A stretch of DNA of 64,000 nt. Origin: Diphasiastrum complanatum (taxonomy: Eukaryota > Streptophyta > Lycopodiopsida > Lycopodiales > Lycopodiaceae). The stretch lies in assembly GCA_029204225.1 (NCBI GenBank), contig CM055099.1, positions 64,105,614 through 64,169,613 of the forward strand. The letters are read 5' to 3'. The translations under genes were made by a program, and so were the position numbers. A model generated the notes under the pieces. That model was not told where the DNA came from, did no database searches, and was given only the letters and a program-made list of their open reading frames with translations. This document shows positions 23,674 to 36,792 of this stretch, in pieces (the first letter of the stretch is position 1; each line of letters begins with the position of its first letter).

Positions 23674-25449
23674 ATAGATCCTTGATTCATGATGATTCTA
23701 TGAGAATTATATTAGATTTGATGAGTTTATTGTTTTTGTAGCTTTTTTTTTGTTATTTTTTAACTTTGAATTTTTCAGTTATGTTTAGACAAATTTTTAG
23801 CATTCAATTTCGTTTTTTATTTCTAATTTGATCAATAAGTTTGTAGAGCTCTGTTTCAGCTTTAATTTGCACCATTTTTAAGGCATTTGGATAAGAGATG
23901 CAAAATTAATTGCACTTTTTCCAAAGGATGTCAAAATAGGTGACTAGGATTTTGCTTTCACTTGATTTGAATTTTTTAGATTTGATCTGAGTTTTTATTT
24001 CTAGTTTCTTTCCATAGGATTTTAGAGCATTGTCTTAAATTTGATTTGATCCATATGGCAGGTCATTTGGATTAGTATCCAAAAAGTTATGACAAATCTT
24101 GATTCCTAGCTCTAGTTTTGTTAGTTTTCTTTCTTCAAAATTTTCAGTCCTGTTCTGTTGCTAATTTGACCTATAAAATCACATTCAATCAGTAATTTGA
24201 TACTATAGCCTGATAGAGCTTGATGTTAGCTTTTCAGAGGTAGTGAGTTTGTGTGATTTGGATCAATATTGAGTAAGTTATGATCAAATTTGTGGAGATG
24301 GGTCAGAATTGCCAGAATTTTGAAATTTTTTTTTGTGGATTGTCCTTAGTGAGAGGGAAGCACTTCAAGTTTTCAGGCTTGAAGTTTTGTTTCTGTTGTA
24401 AATTTTTTTCACATTTTTCAATTTGAAGTTTGATAAAAAAACAAAACAAAAATCTAACCCTACCTACCTACATCCCTAACTTAAACCTAAAAGTGTCCAA
24501 ACCCTATGTGTTTCAGTCCTAATCCTAAACCCTAATCTGATTTAACCCTAGATCTAACCCCCTTCTCAATCGCGACTTGGCTACTTCTAACTCGGTTCAG
24601 TTTGGCTCCACAATTGTTTCAGGATCAATGAAAAGTTAGATGCAGTTAAAAGTTAGATGAGAAAGTCAATGAGTTAGAAATTGCTGCTTGAATTACAGTG
24701 TTAAGATAAATCGGTGGATTCTGATCGCCGGCATTGGCAAGTCTTCACGATCATTGGCAATTGCACGACAGGGTGTATAGCTAGCAGAGATAGTTTCAGC
24801 ACGCAGCCATTGAAAGGAGTACCCACGTTCTGTCAAAACATAAGTCGTACTTTTATAATTGTTGACTTTCAAGCACTAATTATACACTGTTAACTTTATA
24901 ATTTTATAACTTTGAGTAAAGCTAAAACAATGTCTGACATTTTACTCATGATATGGACAAAATTAGAGTCATCTAACTTGGCAATGACTACTTGTTGTGA
25001 CATGGATAACAACTGAGAATATGTGTAGACACCTATAGTTCTCACAATAATGTCCATGTTCTAACACAGTTGTTGTTGTGGATGGATGCAGGTGAGCATA
25101 TTCTCCTCAGCTTGGAATTTCTGTTGGTTGTTAGGTTTGGTCAATATGATATGTTTGACTCTGGTGACTCTATACGAATGTGATTTACTTTAATATTCAT
25201 ATGTTTGGTATTGTGGTGATAATGTGCAGTTTTGTTTAGATTTGTTAGGTTAAAAAACACAAGAAGTGATGGAAGAGCTCATAAGAGCTAAGTTCCAATA
25301 ACAAAAGTAAGATTATAATGATGGAGTTAATATTTCCTCCTACTCACAAGAATTCATCTCCTGAGTACTCCTATACTTTGTAAATATTCTCTCTCAACAG
25401 CAACACGTAGCCTTACTTGCACAAGTCGAACAATCTGTAAATACATCAA
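23674..25449 (+). other. Copia leader and decayed gag region, no readable gene
   Basis: T-rich sequence without an open frame. Around 25320-25440 it shares a block with 48743-48860 (GGAGTTAAT, CTCCTACTCAC, TTTCCTGAGT-like and TGTAAATATT in the same order), so part of it is a dispersed repeat. Confidence 0.45.
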
Positions 25450-26612
25450 CTTTGAAGCAGAGCAAGATCAACTTCGACCTACCCGACATCGACTTCATTG
25501 ACATCAAGGGCAAATGGTTAAGTCGACTCATCCAACTCCCTCGACGTCCGTCGAGTGTCACCTTTCACAACAGTCTCAAAAGAAGAGAACTTCAATGGAC
25601 AAGAAGACTAAAGCTGAGCAAACTCATTCAAACCAACAACTACAATAGCACAATCAACAACATCAAATGCTGAAAACCAAGCTCTTTTGCAAGTACTGCA
25701 AGAAAACCAACTACAACATCAAGGACTGCCGAGTTCTCAAGCACAACAAGGCAAAGAAAAAGATGCAACAAGAGGATGGAGAATCCGATTCTACCAGAAC
25801 CTCTCATGAAGACCCAACACTGCTAATGATACAAGATCAAGAAAGTAGAGATGTCCTTTTATAGTATCTCAATTTCAGTGCTTCTCATCACATGGCTCCA
25901 TGCAAGTTCCTATTCTAAGAGCTCACGCTAGCAGATTCGAAGTACATTTACTTCGGTGACTCCAGTACACATCAAATTGAAGGCCAAGGATCTATACGTC
26001 TTCATCTTCCAAATGGTAGTTCAACATTGCTTAAGGATGTACTTTATGTACCTAAATTGACAAAGAATTTATTGTTTGTTAGTAAGCTCACAAATCAAGC
26101 CTACAAAGCTTTGTTCAATTCAAAGTAATGTACCATTTTGGATAAAGATAGTATTGAAATCCTCTCTGCAAACAGAGAAGGTAATTTGTAAATTTTGAGT
26201 CATGAATATGCACTTTCCACAATGTGAGTACTTCAAATGCCCAGTTATGGCATCAAAGATTAGGACATTTAAACATGAGATCAATCTTGTATATGCATCA
26301 CAATAGTATGGTTAAGGATTTAAATATTAATGTTGCCTCCACTGACATTCGACATGTCTGTGAGATGTGCTTACTAGGCAAATAGCCTAAATCAAGATTC
26401 CCAAAGGGGAAAAACCTCTAGAGCTAAGTCCATTTTAGAATTGATACACAGTGATCTGTGTGGCCCTATGAGTACTCCCTCCTCTATGCCAACACTATAT
26501 TTTATCACTTTTATAGATGACTATTCAAGATTCACCAGTATCATGCTCATCAAGAACAAGTATGAGGCATTCAACCAGATTGGGACTGCAATAACTACAT
26601 GCAATAGAGATG
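25450..26612 (+). pseudogene. Ty1/copia gag-protease-integrase remnant
   Basis: Decayed copia polyprotein. At 25682-25738 a zinc-knuckle relic reads FCKYCKKTNYNIKDCR, with the histidine replaced by tyrosine. From about 25870 the frame contains YFGDSSTHQIEGQGSI and DVLYVPKLTKNLLFVSKL, the segment linking protease to the pre-integrase domain. Near 26430-26590 SILELIHSDLCGPM and YFITFIDDYSRF are the first two catalytic regions of integrase. The sequence then ends abruptly at about 26612; RT and RNase H are absent. Stops and frameshifts are frequent. It fits downstream of the primer-binding site at 23662, so 23310-26612 is best read as the 5' half of one truncated element. Confidence 0.72.
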
Positions 26613-26639
26613 TGTAAATTTTGTAAGTGATGTTGTTAG

Positions 26640-27860
26640 AGTTTTCGACCAAATGAATGTGGTGAAGTTAAAATATATCTTAAACTATAATACATACCTT
26701 AGAATATCCATCCCAATCAATTCTCACTCCTTGTCTCTCCAATAGTTCGAGCAATGATTGCATGTTGCTGGAATATGCATATTTATCTCCTCTTTTGTGG
26801 GAGACCGCTTTACGACAGATTTTTGCATGAATCGACAAATTGGTGATTGTAATTCACTTTAAAACAATTCACAAATAAAATATGAATTACGACAATATCA
26901 AATTCAACATATGGGTGGGGAGACTTATGAAATGGGCATAAAAAGAACCTTGGTTGTCACTGCCAAGGTGAGAGGGCCCTACAGTCTCCAGTTGCTTCTT
27001 AGCTACCTCTCTTTGTTGCTTGAAACGATCTAGATTTTCTCAAAATTCTTTCTTTGCAAACTTCCAATCGTCATTGTGCATGTTGTATGGCCTAGATTTT
27101 CTAGCTCTCACCGCATCTCAAATCTCCAATTTGTGGTGGCTCATCACGCCTCCCATGCGTCGTCCCATCCAGTTTCAATCAAATTCCAAATCAGGGGAGG
27201 GGACTGAAAATTCTCTATACAACTGGTCAACGACATAATTCTTTTCATCATCACTTTGTTTGTGCCAATCCTTGAAAATGTCCTTGTTGAAGACCACATG
27301 CATGAGTACATGCGAGTGATCACGCGACCACTGCGGTCATTCCACTATGTGCTTCTCCGCATCTATGTCATAGGATGGCAAGATGTCAGTTGATGGAGCG
27401 GTGGAAAAGGGAGTGTCGAGAGGAGTGAGGGAGTTGACTACAACAGGAGAAATTTGGGGAGGAGTTTGAAGGCGATCGCGAGAAGAGTGGGTATGAAGAG
27501 GAGAAGGTTGGGGAGGAGTTTGAGCGAGAGTGAATGGGAGAAAAAAATGGGTGGAGTGGCCTAGCAAGAGGGATCACGGTGCCATGGAGTCCCCATATGG
27601 GGCGTGGGTACCGAAGAAGAAAAAATGTGAGGAGAGAGTGTGGTGGTGTCGGAATAATTAGGTGTGACAGATGCAGGAGTCATAGTATCACGTGCCATCT
27701 GCGTTGCTTCATAAGTTAGGATTTTTCAAAGTAAGGAATCCCTATGACGAGGTCTGCAAGATGGATGTGCTGGACTCGAGGCCACATGAAGCACGACATT
27801 ATCGACATCACCACCACAACAAGAGGTGCCACTGAGGCGACTCCTCCTACGATATCTCTT
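26640..27860 (-). pseudogene. Plant transposase-like (En/Spm/Ptta type) remnant, unit 1
   Basis: Minus-strand remnant, tandem partner of 28205-29470. A Pro/Ser-rich N-terminal part (27337-27577 has several open codons) is followed by a region reading DIFKDWHKQSDDEKNYVVDQ, then DAVRARKSRPYNM, DDWKFAKKEF and a FKQQ block (frames pieced together across stops). The order, a DW-x-AKKEF segment followed by a Lys/Gln-rich helix and a His-x-GS-like tail, resembles the Ptta/En/Spm plant transposase-associated family, but the match is by pattern only. Too broken to be expressed. It could instead be an unknown repeat protein. Confidence 0.4.
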
Positions 27861-28204
27861 TTTCCGCCAGCCGGAATGTTCGGATCAATACATGTGAATA
27901 ATTACCTTTAGAACAAACAAATTAAACATTTCTACATGGTTTAGGGCCAAAAATAGTTCAATTACATAACTAGTCAAGGTTCGAGAATACATATAAACTA
28001 GCTACATCGATATGACCTTGGCAAATGTATGAATCAAAATGATAGATGTAAAAACATGTACATAAGTATCTGTAAACATGGAAAGGCTAGCTATAGAGCT
28101 AAAACACTAGCTAGATTTATCTAATCCATCCTCATGTTCATGTGAGACTTGTTGTTCCTGCACACGCAAGACACATAAATTTCTAAAAAATGGTATGGGA
28201 GTGG

Positions 28205-29470
28205 GAGAGAATAACAAGTTTGAAAAACATAAAATGGATTTGATGTTGTACCTGAGGAGCTGCATCCCATTTTATTTGGACACCCTGCCTCTTCAATAAC
28301 TCGAGTAATGTCTACGTACTATGGGCATACACATACATATACTCGTCATGTGTGGGAGACCGCCCCACAGCGGATCGCTGCACAAACATTCCAAATTTTG
28401 ATCATATAAAGAGAGTATTTTATTCCAAGGTGTCAAACAAAAAACCCCAAGGAGCGAAAAAAAACAATCAATAGTCAAATTCAACCTCAGGATTTAGGAT
28501 AGACTTTCGAAGTGGGCTTGAAAATATTCCTCGTTGCCACTGCCCAAGTGAGAAGCCCCTTGTGGTCTCTAGTCGACGAACTCTAGCTATCCCTTGCTGC
28601 TGCTTGAAGTGATTTGGATTATCTCGATACTCTTTCTTCGCATACTCCAATCAACTTTCTCCATGTAGGAAGGCCTGACTTTATTAGCTCTCACTGCATC
28701 TCGGACCTCCGATTTGCAGTGGCTCATCGTGGATCCCATGTGGCTCATCCATTTTTGTGCAAATTCCATTTCTGGGATGGGACATGGAACTCACTACGCA
28801 GGTGGTCAATGACACAATTCTTGCGATCATCACTGACATCGCGCCAGTCATGAAAAATGTCTCGGGGAAAGTATATATACATGAGCTCCCTCATGAGCGA
28901 GATGACCCTCTTACCACGGGCATTCTCAATGATGTGCCCATCTCTTTCTACGTCATACGAGGGCGGGATGGCAGTTGGTGGAGAGGCGGCCTTGTGAGTG
29001 TCTACGGGGATGGCCTCGGGTAATGGAGATGCCCCGCCAATGGGAGAATAATGAGGATCAGGGGTGTACGTAGTGTGCTGGGGGGAGAATAGCCAGGTGG
29101 AGAGTAATAGGGGGAGAATAGCCAGGGGGGACTGGAGGGGAGGGGCGTGAAAATCCCATGGTGAAATGTGACCCCACAGAATAAAGTCAGAAGGATAGTT
29201 GGACTCAGTGGCAGGAAAAATGTGAGGGTGAAAGTGGGCATGCCGGGAATCTCAGGTGTGACAAATGCAAGAGTTGTAGTATCGTGTGCCCTACATGCTG
29301 CCTCCTTGTCAATGTCTCTCGAAGTATGGACTCCCCATGACGAGATGTGCTATGCAAACGTGCAGGACTCATGACCACATCAGGCGGATCATCGTCATCG
29401 CCACATCCTCCACAATAGGAGACACCGAGGCGGCTCCTCCTCCTATCCCGATAGTGTCGAGAGGAAGCAC
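28205..29470 (-). pseudogene. Plant transposase-like (En/Spm/Ptta type) remnant, unit 2
   Basis: Second unit about 1.55-1.6 kb downstream of unit 1 in the same orientation. Better preserved frames read DIFHDWRDVSDDRKNCVIDH, FAQKWMSHMGSTMSHCKSE, RDAVRANKVRPSYM, YAKKEYRDNPNHFKQQQ and a tail ending LGQWQRGIF. Comparison of the two units shows conserved blocks (DIF-DW-SDD-KN, DAVRA-K-RP, AKKE, FKQQ), which argues that this was once a real protein-coding unit. The Pro-rich N-terminal part is GC- and G-rich on the plus strand (29030-29240). No terminal inverted repeats were recognised. Confidence 0.45.
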
Positions 29471-29726
29471 TAGCAGAAGTGCCATGGGTGGGAGAGGGTC
29501 CCTCGCCATAGTGACCCTCATGACAAGGGAAAGCATGTGTGCGGTCTACACAAGGAGTTAACTAAATCTCCTCAAAAGATGATGGGTACTCAAGTATTCT
29601 ACTAGAGCTACAAGCTGCTCATTGAGCCCTCAGTTGCTCTAATACCCTATCCTACTACGAGGAAGGCAACTGATCAAGGTAGCCGATGACCTCATCCTCA
29701 CTCATAAAGGAAAAGTGAGATGACTT

Positions 29727-31620
29727 GTGACCTCCTATTTTCAGTTTCTGACTACTCTCATCATGTCTTCTACCGATATTTCTCAATTTTCTCAATATGT
29801 CATTCATCGTGATGTTTCAACCAAGACGTACATCATGATACTTCTTAGCACAAACATGGTGGCTCAATGGATGAAGCTTGTTGAGCCTCTACTCACTGCA
29901 ATGGGGATCCATGAGCGCGTCTTTTCAGAAAAAATTAATATGGATTTTATCACTTTTTCCTTTAGCACCTGGGCCGAGGAAAAATCTAAGTCTTCTATCA
30001 AATACTAGGGGGTGCATGTCACTGAAGCCGCCCTTGAATCCATAGGGATATCATCCGGCACCAAGTCCTCACCCAACCATAAACATGCCAAAAATGCCAT
30101 TAAGCCTTTTATTGACACAACCATTGACCTATATTGGACTAATGATGACTATCTCCTAGAATCTATCTGAGATCCCACCATTCATGCGACTATGCAGCTT
30201 CTGAACAATTTCTTGATGGTTGGCAACCTTAGGAAGGAGCACATTTCCTCACAAATCCTGCACCGCATCGTTGAGTCAAACTATAAGTTTGACAAGAATA
30301 CTTTGGAGCCGTACAACTGGTTCAAAACAGTATTTGGTAAACTAAAGAGAGCCATCAAGAGTAATACCAAGCAACAATTTGTTGCTGGTGCTCTTTTGTC
30401 CACCATCTCCACTTTTTACCTGGTGAATAAGATCCATGGGTTGGCATTCAGTCCTATCTATCTACAAAGATGTCAAACCTGCCGAATCTTCTAGGCAAGC
30501 ATCTAGTCGCCGACGAATACGTGGCGAGGTCGTAATTTCTGACTCACCTCTTGCATCACATTTCCGCACTAGGCAACCATTGTCAGCTGCACTACCACCC
30601 CCTATTGCCACTTGCTTTGCACTTCCTATTCCCCAGTCCACTGATGCTTCCCTCATCTCTGCTTCCTCACAAGGTCAATCTGTGACCGTTGGATCTACAA
30701 TTCCAATCACAACTGGCAAAGCCACCTCTCCTCCAGACACTCAAGCTACTTCATCAAACACGCAGGCGTTCATGGACATGTTTGATGATTCCGATCCTTT
30801 GGGGGCAAATGAGATTTTTTTGATGCCTCAGAGTCCTAGACCCTTTGAACCCCAATCCCCTGGAAAAAGATTTGATCATTTCCATGATGTTGCTAATGTT
30901 TTTGGTCCATCTTTTCCGATCAGTCAACAAGATCAAGTAGATCAGACACTAGATACCATTCGGGTCATTCATGTAGTCAAATCACCAAAGCAGTTCAATG
31001 CCACGGTACCTAATGGCTACGAAGAAGAAATCTTCGAGGAAGAAGAGCCACTAGCAACACCTCAATGCCAAATGAATACCACACCTATAGTTCCTGTTCC
31101 TGTTGTTGCTGATGCCACAACTTCAACACCGATGGATTCTGGTGATGCACTTGGTTTAGTTTCTAACCTTGCGCATGAGAAAAAAGAAATGGAACAGTGC
31201 ATAACAGATTTGGAATCCAAAAATACCTTGATCAGCCAAAAGGTGATCCAGCTGAATCGAGAGTTACAAATCGCCAAGCAACATGAAACTACGTCAGAAA
31301 AGGAGATGAAAAAAGTCCAAAAGTCAGCCGAAACCTTGGAAAGCTACGTGGCGACTCTCTAGAATACATTGACAACCATGCAAGATCAAGTGGACAAAGT
31401 TGTCCAAGATGCCAAACAACATGTATTGCTGCTTCAGGGGCAATGGAATATGGTTACGCTTGAACAAGAGCACCTTCAAGGTGAATTGGATGCGACCACC
31501 CTTGAATGAGATACTTACCTCTAGATGCAAGTACTTGATCGTCCAGTCTCACCGGATGAGATCCGTCGATACCTGTTTAGAAATGTTGAAACTTACCGAA
31601 ATATAATTGAGTTCATCCTA
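29727..31620 (+). pseudogene. Unidentified LTR-element gene with coiled coil
   Basis: Three near-contiguous frames (29727-30008, 30192-30494, 30436-31362, with continuing sequence to about 31510) look like one broken protein of 550-600 residues. The N-terminal half is helical and hydrophobic-patterned (for example QLLNNFLMVGNLRKEHISS and WFKTVFGKLKRAIKSNTKQQ). The middle is Ser/Pro/Thr-rich, and an acidic patch (EEEIFEEEEP) precedes a coiled-coil C-terminus (KKEMEQCITDLESKN, LNRELQIAKQHETTSEKEMK). No zinc knuckle, protease or RT motif is present. A polypurine tract and LTR-like start follow at 31937, so I infer a gag-like protein of a non-autonomous LTR element. Frameshift near 30450-30490 and stops at 30006 and 31362. 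Confidence 0.45.
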
Positions 31621-31936
31621 TGCATAGACTCCCAAGCGATCTTTAGACATTTTACAAATTGCAAATGTATGAAATGACTAGAAATATCTCAAAAAACTTT
31701 TATTACTTGTCTGTTATCAAGTATTTACCTACTATGATGGAACAAATCTCAACGGTGAAAGCTTGGCAAAAATGGCAGAATCATTTTACTCATGACCAAA
31801 CTCTCCATAATATCTCTTGAGTAAATGACATTTGATGAACATGAGATGCAATAGTGAGAAGAAATAGGTACCATAATATGAACCAAAGTGACATAGTTCA
31901 AAACAACCTTGTGTGACAAATGAAACCTTTACTCAC

Positions 31937-31945
31937 AAGGGGAGA
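31937..31945 (+). other. Polypurine tract
   Basis: AAGGGGAGA, one base before a TGTCTACGAG LTR-like start at 31947. Typical plus-strand primer for an LTR retrotransposon. Confidence 0.6.
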
Positions 31946-31946
31946 T

Positions 31947-33900
31947 TGTCTACGAGATGTTTAGACCAAATTTACCACTTGGTCGAAATATCCCCTATAC
32001 ACAATCACCACACTTGAGTATCACAATACTTGTTGGGCGAAAAATTACTTACATCCACAACAAATTGTGTCGATCCTTGGTGCAGAACGTCTAGGGGAAA
32101 TCCTTAGATCTTGTGAACCGTTTATTCTACCTATCCTCAACTATGAACGAACAAGGGACATAACCATTTTATTACTCTTTTGAATCATTGTCTAAAGGTT
32201 CAGTTAGTACTTGGTTTTTCCAAAGATGTTTTATACTCTACCGACCTTATGTTTATAATATGATAAAGTGATGAGAAATCTTTATATCACTTTACTACAT
32301 CCAGAAGAACTCTGAGAAACTGATAACCGATCTCCTTGCAATCATATTTCTGAGAGCTTGGAAAACTCTCATTGATTGGGGAGTACGGGGTAATTAGCAT
32401 GACCCCCAGGGTTGGAAGCGGTAATAGACCCTAGTCACCCATGTAAGGGTGGTGTGGGCCCTTCTCCTTGCTGAGGATTTCTGGTGGGATGAATCCCTTG
32501 TCATAAATATCCTCAACATTGGTGAACTTGATGTGAACTTTGTTGGATGCAACTTTCTACTGACATGAACTCAAGATAAGTATGTCTTCACTACTTGAAC
32601 TTAATTGCGTAGACTACCCATACTTCAACTGTAATCAATCCTTATGACTATTTTTAGTGTGCGAAATGCTTATTATCCATGAGGTTCTAGTATTGTATGG
32701 CTTGAATAGAACCCTTCATGATAAATGACCCCCGGACTTTTATAGGTCCCCCATCATGACGACGAGTTGAAAAGGAGACACTCTCACCAAAATATTTCCT
32801 CAGAAGTAGAACTTTGATTACCACCAGAAGCATATCTAAGACGTTGTCTCGATCCCCAAAAGAGTACTAGCATTGAAAGTCCATCAGAAACTAAAACACC
32901 GCCTAGTCCAAATAAACAATTTGAGTACTGCGAGATTACTCCAGAAAGAGATATATTTCAAATACCTGATATCATAATCATCCCCAAGTATTCACAACTA
33001 AAAGCAATGGCTGCTTAAGTGATGCAAAAAATACACTCAGATAATGCCAATTCTAGCTAGAAAAACGCTGGTGACAAACTGATTAAAGGTCTCTCAAACG
33101 ATTCGCGAACCTCAAATTATTTTTGTCCGAGAATAATTCGTGTTAGATCAATCAGGCCCTGTAACACAACGAGACGAGACGAAACGAAATAAGACGAAAC
33201 AAAACGAAACTTATGTGAGCTCTATAATGATTTACTCTTATAACCAAGTGATCGCGAATCGAAACGAAGCGAAGCATGAAGTGAAAGAATTTGCGAACAT
33301 GATCAGTTCGTCAAGAATTCAGATATGATCGCTGGTCATTGCCACCTATATAATTTCTACAATCCTTCAGAGTGTAGACAGACACTACTGATCTACTTTT
33401 AACAAATTTATACAACATTCAACAATAATATTTAAAAAAAGGTGCAGAATTAAATGAGCAAGTGAATCAGACACACGAATAGTAGTAGACAAATTTTCAT
33501 TCAAGATCATACAATCATTTAGAATGATAATGTGCACAACAACTACAATATCATCTATTGATTTTCTAATTCTTCAAGCATTGTGCGACAGATCCACACA
33601 GTGCATTGGCGTGAGAGAAATACAGTTCTCTCACGAATCGTGCCTCGCTTACTAGCAGACTTCTACAGATCCTCTACAGAATTGTCTCGCACGCAAGCGG
33701 ACATGTATTCTATATTTTCGTCTTTAGAGTTCTTGTCTTGCTTACTAGCATACTACATTATGCATCAAACCAAAAGTATATAGTCGCGTCGTGTAACTTC
33801 TAGATTAGAGTGATTAAACATCTACAACAAATCACGAATTACAAGAATGGCATATTAGCCATGATCTAGAGTGCTTCTACTGATGTCATGATATCTGATC
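31947..33900 (+). repeat. Putative 3' LTR and downstream noncoding sequence
   Basis: Begins TGTCTACGAG directly after the polypurine tract. No gene is visible for nearly 2 kb. The right end is not defined because no second copy lies in the window. A short degenerate simple repeat of GACGAAAC-like units lies at 33170-33215. Confidence 0.4.
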
Positions 33901-33919
33901 TGATATTTTTACCCCATGG

Positions 33920-35640
33920 TACTTGGCTGATCTTCTTGGCCAGTTGAGGAGCACGACTGATTTTGTGTTGTGTCATGTCATGTCATCATTTGTCAAAGGT
34001 TCGGGATTGAAAACTAGCAAAGCTTTGGCATTAGAAACATTTCGTTTCTTCAGCTCCCTCTCAAAGCATGATAGCTTGACGACTCCAAGACTGCTCCTCT
34101 ATTTCTCGAACAGACCTTTGTCTAAGCCCTTTGTGAAAATGACAACAACCATGTCTTTCGTTCCAATGAAGGTGGTCTACAACATTTTCTTTCCAATTAG
34201 ATCTCTGATCAAGTGGTACTTGATCACAATGTGTTCATCCTTGAGTGAAACACAGGGTCTTTCGTCAGATGTATTGCAGATGTGTTGTCCATCTGCAAAA
34301 CCAGACGTTCGTTTCTCGTTTTGCCCAGTTCGTCAAGGAATTGTTTGAGCCAAATTATTTTGTTGGCCATCTTTGTTGCTGTAACATACTCTGCTTCGCA
34401 GGATGACTGAGCTACAATGGTCTACTTCTTGCTGACCCAGAGAATTGCTGCTCCTAACGCAATGGTGCATCCTCCTGAGACACTCTTACAGTCATCCTCG
34501 AGGGATGACCAATTAGCATCACTGTAGGAAATCATCTGGAACCCTGCGTCATGACAATAATACAAACCATAATCTCTTGTTAATTGAAGATATTGCAAAA
34601 TTTGTTTTGCAATCTTCTAATGTGTCGAGCTTGGATTCGTGCAGAATTGGCTCATCCTGAACACTACATGAGCAATTTCAGGACGTGTGTTATCCGCAAA
34701 GTACATCAACGATTCTATCAGTTTCCTATATGGTGTGAGCTGCATCAATTCTTTCTCTCTCTTCTGCAGTCCTCAAACATTTTTTGTTCGTCAGCACCGT
34801 TCCTGCAAGCATTGGAGTATTCACTCCTTTGCAATTCAACATCCCAAAATCCTCTAGGATTTTTTGGGTCTGGACTAATGAAGGTACAATCTACCTCCCT
34901 CATAGTCCCTGTCAATCTGCAAGCCAAGGTAACACCTGGCTTCTCCCAGATCTACAATATCGAAATATTTTGAGATGTCATTCTTCACTTCAGCAATCAA
35001 CTTCTCACTCTTGTAGAGTATCAGAGTGTCGTCCACATACACAGCCACAATGATAATCCTCCCATCTATAATTCTTACATACACATTGGAATTAGCCATT
35101 AGTGGCTTGAATCCTAATGATTTCAGGGCTTGATCCTTCTTTTTGTACCATTGTCGAGCTGACTGCTTCAGACCATAGATACTCCTATGCATTCTGCATG
35201 CATAATCAGGAAGTGAATTCAAGACATATCCTGGGGGTTGATCCATGTAGACCTCTTCGTCTAACTCACCATGCAAGAAGACTGTCTTCTCGTCTACAAT
35301 GTGGATCCCGAGGTCATAAGTAGCTGCATATGCAAATAGTAAACGTAGGGACAAATGTTTCATGACATAAGAGAAGGTCTCAGAGTAGTCAATACCATAT
35401 CTATGAGAGAATCCATTTGCTACCAGTCTTGCCTTATATTTGAAACATCTCCATCTGGTCCATACTTTAGCTTGTAACCCATTTGCATTTCACAACCTTT
35501 CGCTTATCTAGTAATGGCTGCAACGTCCATACCTGGTTCTTCCTCATGGATTCCATCTCCTCGTTCATGGCTTGGATCCATTTGTCCTTCTCTGGACATT
35601 CAATTGCCTCCTCGAATGTCTGTGGTTCGCCATTGAATCC
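33920..35640 (-). pseudogene. Ty1/copia reverse transcriptase and RNase H remnant
   Basis: Minus-strand 3' half of a copia polyprotein. It begins near 35635 with EPQTFEEAIECPEKDKWIQA and NQVWTLQPL, then the best frame (34875-35363): HIVDEKTVFLHGELDEEVYM, IYGLKQSARQWYKK, VAVYVDDTLIL (YVDD catalytic box) and DLGEARCYLGLQI. Below 34875 broken frames give a connection domain and RNase H blocks: SSCEAEYVTATKMANKIIW, LVLQMDNTSAIHLTKDPVF, and a tail resembling RSSLGVVKL. The element would copy its RNA to DNA in cytoplasmic particles. Stops and frameshifts abound. Its RNase H end is clearly the same family as the plus-strand element ending at 44940. Confidence 0.82.
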
Positions 35641-36792
35641 ACAAAACTCTTATGATGTGGTCGGACAAACAGTAGCTGGAACAGAGGCAATAACCCAAGC
35701 CATCAGGATATGCCAAGCCTGATAATGAGCAACAATCCAAGAAACAGATAGAGAGCCACATGCATAATCATAACAATATTCACACCATAGACGATCAATA
35801 ATATGGAAAAACCAGCACCAATCAACAGGTCCAAATGAAAACCAAGCTATACGTAATAAACAGGAATGCCATATATCCATAGCTGAAAATGAAGCAGTAG
35901 TGTGAGCAATAGGTCCAAATGAAATCCAAGAGATAGGTAATAACCATGAATGCCAAATATCAAGTGGTAAAAATGAATCAGTCGCATGAAAAACCTCTTA
36001 TGCATAAAAAGCCCAAAAGTGTATACCATCGACATGGACTACAGCAAACCTATATGTAGAACCACCAGGAGACTGAAGGATGCCTGTGTACTCATCTAGA
36101 GAGATCCCAACATATAAATACCCTAGATAAGTAATACTGACCATTTGGCAAATATCCTTGGATGGAAAATGTGTAACGGTAAGGGCCAAAGGCGCATGAA
36201 TCATGTCAAGATCCGTAGAAATATCATGAGACAAATCACAAACCTCAAACAAAAATCCATCGAGTAAAGCGAAAGAAGATACAACCTGAGTACCAATAGC
36301 AAGAGAACCATCAAACATGTACCCGTGAAGAACCCCATAGAAATTAATAGAAACATCGACCATAACGGACTCAAGAGATGGAGATATAGAGATCAATGGA
36401 GAAGATATGCACAACCATCGAACCAGGAGGGCTATTTGAGGTATGCGCAAAAGGCAGAAATACCACCAAGGTATACAACCTCAATGTCAATGAAACCAGG
36501 AATGACCACTGAATACAATATCTGTGAATCAAGGCATATAGGCACAAGGCACGCAGCAACAACCTGTAAATCTGGAGCAGCATCAACCTGAGTAAGAGGA
36601 CCCACGAATGGTGAAAGTAAAGCAACAACTGATGTACTCTGAATGGAAAGAAGAGTTGCATCGTGAGCCTTCGACAGGCTACGCATACACTGCTTCCAGG
36701 TAACCAACTGATACACCCTGGGAATCAATACCGACAAGTGAATGATGCTGACCAGCATGAGTAAAGGAAAGTGTCTGCTGACCAAAACTCAT
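35641..36792 (-). other. Unrecognised coding-like region upstream of copia RT
   Basis: Overlapping minus-strand frames (36432-36785, 35998-36450, 35650-35880) are rich in hydrophobic and aromatic residues. Around 35840-35970 the protein carries two similar blocks, DIWHSWLLPISWISFGP and DIWHSCLLRIAWFSFGP, reflecting an imperfect DNA repeat of about 84 bases. An in-frame start reading MSFGQQTLSFTHAGQHHS lies at about 36792. It joins the copia RT in place of the usual integrase-RT linker. I do not recognise it; it could be noncoding. Confidence 0.3.

Noticed and set aside
35998-36450. Host gene with a lectin-like or storage-protein fold
   Set aside because: Considered because of hydrophobic, open frames, but there are no matching motifs; kept only as an unrecognised region.
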